From assembly GCA_001898625.1 (NCBI GenBank), contig MKUP01000010.1:434001-498000 (forward strand): a DNA stretch of 64,000 nt, read 5' to 3'. This DNA comes from Burkholderiales bacterium 67-32. Its GTDB lineage: Bacteria; Pseudomonadota; Gammaproteobacteria; Burkholderiales; Burkholderiaceae_B. Each line of letters opens with the position of its first letter. The stretch's first letter is position 1. The translations under genes were made by a program, and so were the position numbers. Below, piece after piece: positions 37,693 to 45,152 of the stretch. Below the pieces are notes generated by a model. That model had not been told where the DNA came from. It did no database searches and worked only from the letters and a program-made list of their open reading frames with translations.

Positions 37693-38604
37693 TCAGGCGT
37701 CCCAGCCCGCCGCGCGCATCGTCACGCTCATGTCCACGGCGGCGCCAGGCGCCAGTTCCAGCACGTCGTCCCAGACCCGGGCGGTTTCGATGCACAGCAT
37801 GTCGCGCCAGGCATCGGGACGGAACTGCGACAGGCGCAGCGACTTGTCCACCCAGGGGTTCCACACCACGGCCGACCGTGAGCCCGTCGCCTCGATCGCT
37901 ATGGTGCGCCGCCAGCCGGGATCGCGGATCTGCATCGGTGCGGACAGACCGGTGTAGATGCGGTCGGTTTCCCCCTGGATGGACAACGGTCCGTCCTGCA
38001 CCTGCGACGTCCAGTCCCTCAGGGTATCGACATAGGCCAAGCCGTCCAGGCCTTCGACCTCCACGTCGCGCGCGTCGCTCACGGCGAAATAGGTGTGCAG
38101 CGCCTGGCTCAGGACCAGCGTCTCCGCGCCCGCGTTGCGGGTGGACAGGGTCAGCGTGAGCGCATCGTCCAGGCGGATGTCCAGCGTCACGGCGGCCGCG
38201 TGGTTCCAGCCGCCGTGGCCGGCGGGCAGGTCCAGTTGCAGCCGCAGGCACGCAGTCTCGCCATCGACCCGCGCGCCGCCTTCCTGCCAGTCCAGCGCTC
38301 GCGCGAAGCCATGGGCCGGCGCGTCGGCGCCGGGCGCCAGCATGGCGCGGACCGCTTCGGGATTGCGGTCGAACTGGCCGAACCACGGCCAGCAGACCGG
38401 AATCCCGCCGCGCAGCGACGCCCCCTTCCGGAATTCGGCCTGGTCGCTGAGCCACACCACCGGCGGCTGGCCGTTGGGCGCGTAGTACAGGACCTGCGCG
38501 CCCTGGCGCGCCACCAGCGCCTCGCCATGCCTTGATACCAGACGCCAGCACGGCAGGTCTTTCACGGTCGTGGCCACGACGGCCGCGGAGCGGTGTGCGC
38601 CCAT
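37693..38604 (-). CDS. D-hexose-6-phosphate mutarotase (YeaD-like aldose 1-epimerase)
   Basis: A 303-residue galactose-mutarotase-fold protein interconverting anomers of hexose 6-phosphates. The family blocks GGIPVCWPWFGQ, QALHTYFAVSD and VVWNPWVDK are clear, with catalytic His and Glu expected in the HTYF and C-terminal parts. The ATG at 38604 is 4 nt after the siderophore-interacting protein gene stop with GAAGG upstream, so the two are translationally linked. Confidence 0.87.
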   Translation of the reverse strand: MGAHRSAAVVATTVKDLPCWRLVSRHGEALVARQGAQVLYYAPNGQPPVVWLSDQAEFRKGASLRGGIPVCWPWFGQFDRNPEAVRAMLAPGADAPAHGFARALDWQEGGARVDGETACLRLQLDLPAGHGGWNHAAAVTLDIRLDDALTLTLSTRNAGAETLVLSQALHTYFAVSDARDVEVEGLDGLAYVDTLRDWTSQVQDGPLSIQGETDRIYTGLSAPMQIRDPGWRRTIAIEATGSRSAVVWNPWVDKSLRLSQFRPDAWRDMLCIETARVWDDVLELAPGAAVDMSVTMRAAGWDA

Positions 38605-38608
38605 GCCT

Positions 38609-39424
38609 TCAATCCTCGTGCTTGTCATGGGTGGCCACGGCGCCCAGCTTCCAATAACCGGCTGCCTTGATCCACTCCTTGGGTAATTGCCAGCTCTCGA
38701 CCAGGACCTGGCGCACGCGCTTGGCCACGCCCGATTCGGCCGCGATCCACGCATACCAGTCGCCCCGCGGCTTGCCAAGTTCGGCCACCGCCTGCGCCAG
38801 CAGTTCCGGACGGCCGGGCGCAACGCCGTCGCGATGAACCCAGCGGACTTCCACATCGGCCCGCGTGTCGAACGATTGTTGTTCGGCCGCGTCGGCCACC
38901 TCGGCCACGACCACGGCGCGGGCGCCCGCGGGCAGTTCTTCCAGCCGGCGGGCAATGGCCGGCAGCGCGGTTTCGTCGCCCACCAGCAGATAGCCGTCGA
39001 ACTCCCCCTCCATCACGAAGGAACCGCGGGGGCCGCCCACGCCCAGGTACTGTCCGGCTTCGGCGCGCTGCGCCCACTCGGCGGCGGGGCCATCGCCATG
39101 CAGCGCGAACTCGATGTCGAGTTCGCCCGCCTCGGCGTCGTAGCGGCGCGGCGTATAGTCGCGCGCCGCCGGACGGGGCTGGTCCTCGGGGAACACCATG
39201 CCGTTGGGGCCGGGCGTGGGCACCACCGGCCGCTCTTGGCCCGGCGCGGGGAAGAAGAGTTTGACGTGGTCGTCGTACGCGGCGCTGGAGAAACCGGCCA
39301 GGTCGCCGCCCTCCAGCGTCACCCGCAGCAGGCGGGGCGTGACCTTGCGCACCGCGCGCACGCGCAGCAGGCGGAACTTCAGTTCGTGGCGGACGCGGCG
39401 CACCGCGCGTTCGGTTTTTTCCAT
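38609..39424 (-). CDS. Siderophore-interacting protein / ferric-chelate reductase (YqjH-like)
   Basis: A 271-residue FAD-binding reductase that releases iron from ferric siderophores with NADPH. The FAD-binding RDYTPRRYD motif (near 88) and the LGVGGPRGSF and GDETALPAIAR motifs are present. Directly upstream, in the same direction, is a PadR regulator, the same pairing as E. coli yqjI-yqjH, where YqjI controls yqjH by metal status. Iron homeostasis is the likely role. Confidence 0.88.
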   Translation of the reverse strand: MEKTERAVRRVRHELKFRLLRVRAVRKVTPRLLRVTLEGGDLAGFSSAAYDDHVKLFFPAPGQERPVVPTPGPNGMVFPEDQPRPAARDYTPRRYDAEAGELDIEFALHGDGPAAEWAQRAEAGQYLGVGGPRGSFVMEGEFDGYLLVGDETALPAIARRLEELPAGARAVVVAEVADAAEQQSFDTRADVEVRWVHRDGVAPGRPELLAQAVAELGKPRGDWYAWIAAESGVAKRVRQVLVESWQLPKEWIKAAGYWKLGAVATHDKHED

Positions 39425-39459
39425 GATGAGTATTTCCGGAATGAGGTTGGGAGGAGCGC

Positions 39460-40005
39460 CTACTTGCCGAGTATCTCGGCCGTGGCGCGTCTCAGGATGG
39501 CGGCGATGCGGATGGCCTCGCCGCCCTCACAGGCGCCTGCCTGGTGCAGCGCCTGCTTCAGGCCGTAGCGCGCCAGCATGAGGTCCTCGGGGGTGCCCGG
39601 CGCGATGGTGTCCAGGCCGTCCTCGCCTTCGAACACGCGGCGCACCTGCGCCATGCGGGCCCCCACCTTGGCCAGATCGGCCAGGATGCGTTCGGCCTGC
39701 CCGCGGTGGCGCGCCAGGTGGGCGCTGCCTTCGTCGGTCAGCCGATAGCGCTTCTTCGTGCCCTCCACGGAAACGACGGCATGGCCCACGTCTTCCAGAT
39801 AGGCCAGCGCGGGGTACACCATGCCCGAACTGGGGTTGTAGAACCCCGACGAGCGTTCGGCCAATTGCTTGATCAGCTCGTAGCCATGGCTGGGCTGCTC
39901 TTCCAGCAGCGCCAGCAGGATGAGTTGCAGGTCTTCGGCTGCGAGCTTGCGCCCCATGCGCATGCCCACGCCGCGCCCACCGGGAGAAATCTCATTGCGT
40001 TGCAT
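39460..40005 (-). CDS. PadR-family transcriptional regulator (YqjI-like)
   Basis: A 181-residue PadR protein: a winged HTH (LQLILLALLEEQPSHGYELIK) with the YPALAYLEDVGH core and a long helical C-terminal dimerisation part. The His/Cys-rich metal-binding N-terminus of E. coli YqjI is absent, so metal sensing, if any, must be by another site. GGAGG precedes the ATG at 40005. Just upstream are phased ATATCT repeats. It probably controls itself, the ferric-chelate reductase and possibly the divergent atpC-like gene. Confidence 0.85.
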   Translation of the reverse strand: MQRNEISPGGRGVGMRMGRKLAAEDLQLILLALLEEQPSHGYELIKQLAERSSGFYNPSSGMVYPALAYLEDVGHAVVSVEGTKKRYRLTDEGSAHLARHRGQAERILADLAKVGARMAQVRRVFEGEDGLDTIAPGTPEDLMLARYGLKQALHQAGACEGGEAIRIAAILRRATAEILGK

Positions 40006-40035
40006 GACGGCCTCCAGCCTTTGCAGACTGTCAGA

Positions 40036-40073
40036 ATATCTAAAAACATATCTTTCGACATATCTTAAGATAT
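40036..40073. promoter_or_regulatory. Phased ATATCT operator array upstream of padR
   Basis: ATATCT occurs at 40036, 40048 and 40060, exactly 12 bp apart. The last joins its inverted copy to form the perfect 14-bp palindrome ATATCTTAAGATAT at 40060-40073. It lies 31-68 bp upstream of the PadR start in an AT-rich tract and is a strong candidate PadR binding site. Confidence 0.65.
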
Positions 40074-40113
40074 AAAAAATCGAGTGCCAAGCCGGGAAAC
40101 GAAGTTTGTAGGC

Positions 40114-40148
40114 TTATCCACCACTTCTGTGGACAAGCTTGGGGATAG
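40114..40148. promoter_or_regulatory. Cluster of DnaA-box-like sequences
   Basis: TTATCCACC (40114-40122), TGTGGACAA (40128-40136, inverted) and TGGGGATAG (40140-40148, inverted) each differ by one or two bases from the TTWTNCACA DnaA box. The first two face each other. The AT-rich PadR operator lies about 40 bp away. It may be a DnaA titration or regulatory site; chance is not excluded. Confidence 0.35.
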
Positions 40149-40244
40149 CATGAGGGGAGCGCGGCCCAAGCCGCGTGGCGACAGGCTTTGAAACACATGG
40201 CACAAAATGCGGGCAGCGGACGCTCGCCCGGCCCAAAGGACATC

Positions 40245-40628
40245 ATGCAGATCGACATCGTCAATGCGGAGGCCACGATCTTCTCGGGCGAAGGCAGCTA
40301 CGTGCAACTCCCGGGCAAGGACGGATCGCTGGGAATACTGCCCGGCCACATTCCGCTGATGACGCTGCTCAAGGAAGGAATGATCACCATCCGGCGGGCC
40401 GAAGGCGACGAATACGTCTACGTGTCGGGCGGCCTGGCCGAAGTCATGCCCCGCGGCATCACGGTCCTGGCCGACACCGCCGTGCGCACCACGGGCCTGG
40501 ACGACGTCCGGGCCGAACAGGCGCGCGCCGCGGCCAGCGAACGCATGCACGACCGCCTGGACGCCATGCGCTATGCCGCCGCCCGCGCAGAGCTCGTGAC
40601 CAGCCTGGAACTCAAGCGCGGCCGCTGA
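40245..40628 (+). CDS. Orphan F1 ATP synthase epsilon subunit homologue
   Basis: A 127-residue protein with the full epsilon fold: N-terminal beta-sandwich (SGEGSYVQLPGKDGSLGILP, GHIPLMTLL, VYVSGGLAEVMP) and a C-terminal two-helix region. Epsilon is the rotor subunit that also inhibits ATP hydrolysis. No other ATP synthase gene is nearby, so this is a solitary extra copy rather than the atp-operon gene. AAAGGA fixes the start at 40245. It converges on mgtC with only 6 nt between stop codons. MgtC of Salmonella inhibits F1Fo ATP synthase, so the pairing may be meaningful. Confidence 0.85.
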   Translation: MQIDIVNAEATIFSGEGSYVQLPGKDGSLGILPGHIPLMTLLKEGMITIRRAEGDEYVYVSGGLAEVMPRGITVLADTAVRTTGLDDVRAEQARAAASERMHDRLDAMRYAAARAELVTSLELKRGR

Positions 40629-40634
40629 GCGGCC

Positions 40635-41351
40635 TCAATCCGAAATGCTGGGTGCCCAGAAGACCTGGGCGATGGCGGGATTGCGGCCCAGCTTCTCGGT
40701 GACGCGGTCCAGGTCGCTGCCGTGGATGGAGGTGGCCATGAGCGTGGCCTTGATCTCGATCTCCTCGTCGCCGAAGGGCACGACCTCCAGGTCGGCCAGC
40801 GGATAGTTCGCCTCTTCCAGTTCGGCCTCCAGCGCCGTCAGCGCGGCGCTGCGATGGACCGTGCCGGTAATCACGTGGATGATGCTCGTCACCTCGGACG
40901 ACAGCACATCCACCGGCTGGCGATTGAAGGTATTGACCACCGGCCGCAGCAGCGTATTGGCGGCCAGCACGAAGATCGTGGCCAGCACGGCCTCGGCGAT
41001 GAGGTCCGCGCCTGCGCAGGCGCCGATCGCGGCCGATCCCCACAGCGTGGCGGCGGTGTTCAGGCCGCGCACGTTGCCCTCTTCCCGCATGATGACCCCG
41101 GCCCCCAGGAAGCCGACGCCCGAGACCACGTACGAGGCCACCCGCGCCGCGCCGTCCGAGCCCGCGATGCGCATGGCCATGTCGACGAAAATGGCGGCGC
41201 CCAGCGCCACCAGCACATTGGTCCGCAGGCCCGCCGTGCGCTGCCGGTACTGCCGCTCGAGCCCGACCAGGGCGCCCAGGATGAATGCGCTCGTCAGGCT
41301 GACGAGCGTGTCGAGCAGATCCAGGGTCTGGATATTGGCGATTGCCTTCAT
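40635..41351 (-). CDS. mgtC: MgtC/SapB family protein
   Basis: A 238-residue membrane protein: four to five N-terminal helices with the family signature (GLERQYRQRTAGLRTNVLVA, GVGFLGAGVI, LNTAATLWGSAAIGACAG) and a C-terminal ACT-like cytoplasmic domain (about 155-238). MgtC proteins support growth in low magnesium and inside phagocytes and can inhibit F1Fo ATP synthase. An 81-nt spacer with a perfect 9-bp hairpin separates it from an upstream small ACT-like gene, with which it is probably co-transcribed. Confidence 0.92.
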   Translation of the reverse strand: MKAIANIQTLDLLDTLVSLTSAFILGALVGLERQYRQRTAGLRTNVLVALGAAIFVDMAMRIAGSDGAARVASYVVSGVGFLGAGVIMREEGNVRGLNTAATLWGSAAIGACAGADLIAEAVLATIFVLAANTLLRPVVNTFNRQPVDVLSSEVTSIIHVITGTVHRSAALTALEAELEEANYPLADLEVVPFGDEEIEIKATLMATSIHGSDLDRVTEKLGRNPAIAQVFWAPSISD

Positions 41352-41383
41352 GGGACCTCGTTGTTCTTGTTGTCGATCAGTTG

Positions 41384-41404
41384 GGACGGCGCGAGGCGCC
41401 GTCC
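41384..41404 (-). promoter_or_regulatory. Intercistronic hairpin before mgtC
   Basis: GGACGGCGC pairs with GCGCCGTCC around a three-base loop (9 perfect pairs). No T-run follows, so it is more likely an RNA processing or translation-control structure than a terminator. Confidence 0.55.
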
Positions 41405-41432
41405 GCAGGATAGCGCGGCGTTGCCGACGCTT

Positions 41433-41756
41433 TTATTGCAGTTGCTCGTAATGCACGCGCTGGATGTCGGGATGGCGTCCCAGGCCCAGCGCCACCGAGT
41501 TCAATGCACCGCGCAGGTGCGGCGCGCACTGCAGGGTGACGGACATCCGGTGGGTGTCGTCACCGGCTGCGACGCTGGCCACGCGCATCTGCGAGATGCG
41601 CAGGTCCCGGGCCGACAACTCGGCATGCAGGTGCTGGCGCAGCCGGTCCAGCCGCGGGCTGGCGCTGAACACCGTCAGGCGATAGGACTGGAGCTGCTTG
41701 CGGGGCGCGGGCGCGGCCTTGCCGCCCCATGCGCTCAGGATATGGGCGAAACGCAT
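41433..41756 (-). CDS. Small ACT-like protein encoded with mgtC
   Basis: A 107-residue soluble protein of unknown function. After a basic N-terminal 30 residues it forms one ACT-like beta-alpha-beta domain (RLTVFSASPRLDRLRQHLHA ... MSVTLQCAPHLRGALNSVA) resembling the C-terminal domain of MgtC itself, for example the closing DIQRVHYEQLQ compared with AIAQVFWAPSI of MgtC. A strong AGGAGG sets the ATG at 41756. It may be a free partner or competitor of the MgtC ACT domain. It is preceded by a long structured leader. Confidence 0.75.
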   Translation of the reverse strand: MRFAHILSAWGGKAAPAPRKQLQSYRLTVFSASPRLDRLRQHLHAELSARDLRISQMRVASVAAGDDTHRMSVTLQCAPHLRGALNSVALGLGRHPDIQRVHYEQLQ

Positions 41757-41825
41757 GTTGACCTCCTGGCAGACAGGAAGACGGACCATGCCGCTCGGCA
41801 TACGCGGGGGGACTGCCTGGTGGCA

Positions 41826-41849
41826 GAAAAAAGACGGGGGAGCCCCGGT
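41826..41849 (-). terminator. Leader terminator (attenuator) upstream of the ACT-like/mgtC operon
   Basis: CGGGG/CCCCG stem (41835-41847) with six T following on the minus strand, lying inside the 5' leader rather than after a gene. Confidence 0.7.
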
Positions 41850-41905
41850 GAAGGGACGACCGCATCCTGGCTTGGCAGGACGCGGCAGACAAATCTGCGG
41901 ACCTG

Positions 41906-41953
41906 CTAAGCGGCGTTTGCCGGAACGGCTGAACTACTGCCGTCGTTATCCAC
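41906..41953 (-). CDS. Possible 15-residue leader peptide
   Basis: A GTG-started reading frame (VDNDGSSSAVPANAA, then TAG) with GAGG about 8 nt upstream lies in the mgtC-operon leader just before the hairpins. Salmonella mgtA and mgtC leaders contain comparable short regulatory ORFs, although those are richer in proline. Coding is unproven and it may be a chance frame. Confidence 0.25.
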   Translation of the reverse strand: MDNDGSSSAVPANAA

Positions 41954-41965
41954 GACTTGCCTCAA

Positions 41966-41983
41966 GAAAGATTGGAATCTTTC
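41966..41983. promoter_or_regulatory. Perfect 18-bp palindrome at the mgtC-operon promoter
   Basis: GAAAGATT-GG-AATCTTTC, eight perfect pairs around two central bases, in an AT-rich patch just upstream of the structured leader. It is probably the operator of a dimeric regulator; which one is unknown. Confidence 0.6.
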
Positions 41984-42029
41984 CATTTTAGCCCACCCTG
42001 GCCCTAGGGACAACCCTAGGAGCCAAAAC

Positions 42030-42698
42030 TCAGGCCGCACCGGACCTGGGGAACTGCTGGTAGACCATGCGCACCCAGTCCTGGATGTAGCGTTCGTAGT
42101 GCGCCGCGTCGTGCTGCCAGAGGTTGTTCAGGGCCATGCCGCGCACCAGGTTCAAGGACAGGTTCAGCGCCAGCCTGGCCTGCTCGCCCGAGAAGCCCGC
42201 CTTCTCGAACACCTCCAGCCACAGCGTGTTGGTCGAGGACCGGTAGCGCTCCATGACGGGCAGGATCTTGTTCATCAGGTCGGGATCAGTGCGCGCCACC
42301 ATGATGACCTCGATCGCGGCGATGAAGGGCCAGTCGAAGTAGACGCTCCAGCAGTCCTTGATGAAACCCTCGATAGGCCGCTCGATCGCCTCGGGCGTAT
42401 GCGCCTCGCGCTGGCCGCGGCGGATGGATTCCTCGTAGATCTCGGCTGTCGCACCCACCACCAGTTCGGCCTTGGTCGCGTAGTGGTGCATCAAGGCGCC
42501 GTTGGACATGCCGGCACAGCGCGCCACTTCCTTGGTGGTCAGGCCGTTGTAGCCCGAGCGCATCAGCACCTCTATCGTCGCCGCCAGCAGACGCTCGCGC
42601 GCGTCGCGGCTGCGGTTGGCCTGCGTGCGCCGCGGGCGGGCACGCGCCGGTGCGGTCTCGGGCGGGGGGGACATCGTCTCTGGGCGGGTGGGTGGCAT
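42030..42698 (-). CDS. TetR-family transcriptional regulator
   Basis: A 222-residue TetR protein. The N-terminal HTH (ERLLAATIEVLMRSGYNGLT, TKEVARCAGMSNGALMHHY) follows about 30 basic, Pro-rich residues; the rest is a helical ligand and dimerisation domain. The start is 42698, with an alternative ATG at 42674. It is divergent from a Rieske oxygenase gene whose promoter is covered by inverted repeats, so it is very likely that gene's repressor and responds to its aromatic substrate or a product. Confidence 0.9.
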   Translation of the reverse strand: MPPTRPETMSPPPETAPARARPRRTQANRSRDARERLLAATIEVLMRSGYNGLTTKEVARCAGMSNGALMHHYATKAELVVGATAEIYEESIRRGQREAHTPEAIERPIEGFIKDCWSVYFDWPFIAAIEVIMVARTDPDLMNKILPVMERYRSSTNTLWLEVFEKAGFSGEQARLALNLSLNLVRGMALNNLWQHDAAHYERYIQDWVRMVYQQFPRSGAA

Positions 42699-42782
42699 CG
42701 CTCCCGGGCTTCCTCAATACGGCCAAGGCCGCATCTTAGCCTTCCCTGTCAGGCAGGCGGCGACCTTAGGGTTTTCCGTAAC

Positions 42783-42811
42783 TTACAAACCGAACACTCT
42801 GTTTGTATAAA
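42783..42811 (+). promoter_or_regulatory. Rieske oxygenase promoter with overlapping TetR-type operator
   Basis: A -35 TTACAA (42783-42788), 17-bp spacer and -10 TATAAA (42806-42811). TACAAAC (42784-42790) and GTTTGTA (42801-42807) form a perfect inverted repeat spanning both boxes, and an inner AACA-CTC-TGTT dyad is centred at 42798. Binding here would block RNA polymerase. Confidence 0.7.
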
Positions 42812-42854
42812 TCATTCCACGACGCCATTCAAGACGAACGCAAAAGGAGACTCC

Positions 42855-43895
42855 ATGTCCTTCGTGAAGAACGCCTGGTACGTGGCCTGTTGGAGCGACG
42901 AGGTCAAGGCCGGTGAACTGTTCACCCGCACCCTGCTGGACGAGCGGGTCGTGTTCTATCGCCGCGCGGACGGCACGCCGGTGGCGCTGCGCGACCGCTG
43001 CCCCCACCGCTTCATTCCGCTCAGCATGGGCAGGCTCAGGGACGACGTGGTCGAATGCGGCTACCACGGCCTGCAATTCGACAGCAGCGGCGCCTGCGTC
43101 AGGAATCCGCACGGCGACGGCAGGATCCCCGCCGCGGCCCGCGTGCAGGCCTACACGGCGCACGACCGCCACGGCATGCTGTGGATCTGGATGGGCGAGG
43201 CCGCGGCCGATCCCGCGCTGATCCCCGACTACAGCATGCTGGACGAAGGCTCGGGCTATCGCACCAGCCGCGGCCAGTTGCACATCAACGCCAACTACGA
43301 ACTGATGGGCGAGAACCTGCTCGACCTGAGCCACATCAGCTTCCTGCACGAGGGCTTGCTGGGCAGCCCCGAGCAGGTCCATGCCAAGCAGGAAGTCGTG
43401 CAGGACGGCGACCGCCTGCAATGCAATCGCTGGATGCCCAACGTTTCGGTACCCGGGGTATTCGACATGCTGTTCCGCCGCGACGGCCGGCCGGTGGACA
43501 TGTGGACCAACATGCGCTGGGACCCGCCCGGCTGCTTCCTGCTGGACACCGGCGTCCAGGCGCCGGGGGAGTCGCGCGAACGCGGCGCGTGGTACTACGG
43601 CATCCATATCCTGACGCCGGAGACCGCCCGCACCACCCACTACCACTTCGCCGCCGCGCGCCCGCCCGGCCCCGAGCTGGACCCCGAGACCAACGCCAGG
43701 CTGGCGGAGATGCGCCGCATCGCGTTCGAGGACCAGGACAAGCCCATCATCGACGCGCAGCAGGAGGCACTGGGCGACAACGATTTCTGGGATATGAAGC
43801 CCGTACTGCTGAACGTGGACCTCGGGCCGGTGCGCATGCGCCATACGCTCGATCGCCTGCGCAAGGCCGAAGCCGCGCCCGCCCAGGCGCGCTGA
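42855..43895 (+). CDS. Rieske aromatic oxygenase, vanillate O-demethylase VanA-like
   Basis: A 346-residue Rieske non-heme iron oxygenase alpha subunit. The Rieske cluster is bound by C49, H51, C68 and H71 (CPH and CGYH motifs). The mononuclear iron site includes H160 and H165 with D157 in NLLDLSHISFLHE. Length and the N-terminal FVKNAWYVACWSDEV match VanA-like demethylases. AAAGGAG precedes the ATG. No ferredoxin-reductase (VanB) gene is adjacent, so electrons must come from an unlinked partner. The substrate could be vanillate or another substituted aromatic acid. Confidence 0.87.
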   Translation: MSFVKNAWYVACWSDEVKAGELFTRTLLDERVVFYRRADGTPVALRDRCPHRFIPLSMGRLRDDVVECGYHGLQFDSSGACVRNPHGDGRIPAAARVQAYTAHDRHGMLWIWMGEAAADPALIPDYSMLDEGSGYRTSRGQLHINANYELMGENLLDLSHISFLHEGLLGSPEQVHAKQEVVQDGDRLQCNRWMPNVSVPGVFDMLFRRDGRPVDMWTNMRWDPPGCFLLDTGVQAPGESRERGAWYYGIHILTPETARTTHYHFAAARPPGPELDPETNARLAEMRRIAFEDQDKPIIDAQQEALGDNDFWDMKPVLLNVDLGPVRMRHTLDRLRKAEAAPAQAR

Positions 43896-43982
43896 TCCGC
43901 TTTTCCGGCTGGCCGCGGCAACGTATCGCGGCCGCCTTCCCCGGCAGGCCCGCCCTGCCCCACCTTCCAGGAGACAGACATC

Positions 43983-45152
43983 ATGCACCACCGCTTGCGC
44001 AGCGTGGCGGCCGCAGCCGCCCTGATCACGGCCTGTGGCGCCGCCCACGCCCAGGCGCCGATCAAGATCGGCTTCATGGGAGAACTGACCGGCCCGCAGG
44101 CCGCCGTGGGCCAGGACCAGCTGGACGGCTTCATGCTGCTGGTCGAACGCAACGGCGGCAAGCTGGGCGGCCATCCGGTCGAGATCCTGCGCGAGGACAC
44201 CCAGCTCAAGCCCGACGTGGCCAACCAGGCCGCGCGGCGCCTGGTGGAGCGCGAGAAAGTGTCCATCGTCACCGGCATCTCGTTCTCGAACATCATGCTG
44301 GCCGTGCACAAATACCTGACCGACCGCGAAGTCTTCGTGATCGGGTCGAACGCGGGCCCCTCGCAGATCGCCGGGCCGCGATGCTCGCCCTATCAGTTCA
44401 TTACCTCCTGGCAAGGCGATCAGGCGTCCGAGGCGGTCGGGCAGTACGCCGCCGACAAGGGCTACAAGCGCGTCGTCGTCCTGGCGCCCAACTACCAGGC
44501 CGGCAAGGACACGGTGGCCGGCTTCAAGCGCTACTACAAGGCCCCGCTGGCCGACGAGGTCTATACCTCCTTGCAGCAGCTCGATTTCTCCACCGAACTG
44601 GCGCAGGCCGCCGCCCGCCAGCCCGACGCGGTGTTCGCGTTCTTTCCCGGCGGCCTGGGCGTCAGCTTCGCCAAACAGTACGCGCAGTCGGGCTTGCAGA
44701 AGACGCCGCTGCTGTCGACCTTCACCATCGACGCCATCTCGCTGCCGGTGCTGGGCGAGTCGGCGCAAGGCATGATCAGCGGCGGATTCTGGGCGCCCGA
44801 TTTCGACAACGCCTCGAGCCGCCGTTTCGTCCAGGCCTTCGAGCAGCGCTACAAGCGCATCCCTTCGAACTACGCGGCCCAGAGCTACGACGCGGCACTG
44901 CTGCTGGACGCCGCGATCGCCAAGGTGCAGGGCCGCGTGACCGACAAGCCGGCCTTCATGGCGGCCTTGAAGCAGGCGGACTTCCCGTCGGTGCGAGGCG
45001 AGTTCCGCTTCGGCAACAATCACTTCCCGCTGCAGGACATGCACGTGTTGCAGGCGGTCAAGGACGAACAGGGACGCATGACCCTCAAGACCCTGGCCAC
45101 GCCCTTCCACAAGCAGCCCGACGCCTATCACCGGCAGTGCCCGCTGTCCTGA
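43983..45152 (+). CDS. Periplasmic substrate-binding protein of the LivK (HAAT) type
   Basis: A 389-residue type I periplasmic binding protein with a signal peptide cleaved near AHA (residue 23). Blocks such as IKIGFMGELTGPQAAVGQDQ and SFSNIMLAVHKYL match LivK/aromatic-acid binding proteins. It follows the Rieske gene by 87 nt in the same direction. No permease or ATPase genes are adjacent. By context the ligand is likely an aromatic acid that feeds the oxygenase; this is inference. Confidence 0.88.
   Translation: MHHRLRSVAAAAALITACGAAHAQAPIKIGFMGELTGPQAAVGQDQLDGFMLLVERNGGKLGGHPVEILREDTQLKPDVANQAARRLVEREKVSIVTGISFSNIMLAVHKYLTDREVFVIGSNAGPSQIAGPRCSPYQFITSWQGDQASEAVGQYAADKGYKRVVVLAPNYQAGKDTVAGFKRYYKAPLADEVYTSLQQLDFSTELAQAAARQPDAVFAFFPGGLGVSFAKQYAQSGLQKTPLLSTFTIDAISLPVLGESAQGMISGGFWAPDFDNASSRRFVQAFEQRYKRIPSNYAAQSYDAALLLDAAIAKVQGRVTDKPAFMAALKQADFPSVRGEFRFGNNHFPLQDMHVLQAVKDEQGRMTLKTLATPFHKQPDAYHRQCPLS

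Larger units (their letters stand above)
41757..41965 (-). promoter_or_regulatory. Structured 5' leader with attenuator (candidate riboswitch-like RNA)
   Basis: Read leftward, the leader folds into several hairpins: GTCGT/ACGAC, ACGGC/GCCGT, CGGC/GCCG, GCAGA/TCTGC, and a 10-bp CCGCGTCCTG/CAGGATGCGG stem (41860-41885). A GC-rich terminator with six T follows at 41826-41849, about 70 nt before the ACT-like gene. This is the layout of a transcription-attenuation leader. Given the mgtC operon, magnesium, pH or nucleotide sensing is plausible. No known riboswitch class was recognised. Confidence 0.6.

Noticed and set aside
40000-40244. A replication origin at the DnaA-like boxes
   Set aside because: No dnaA, dnaN, rpmH or plasmid rep gene is nearby; only a few imperfect boxes are present.
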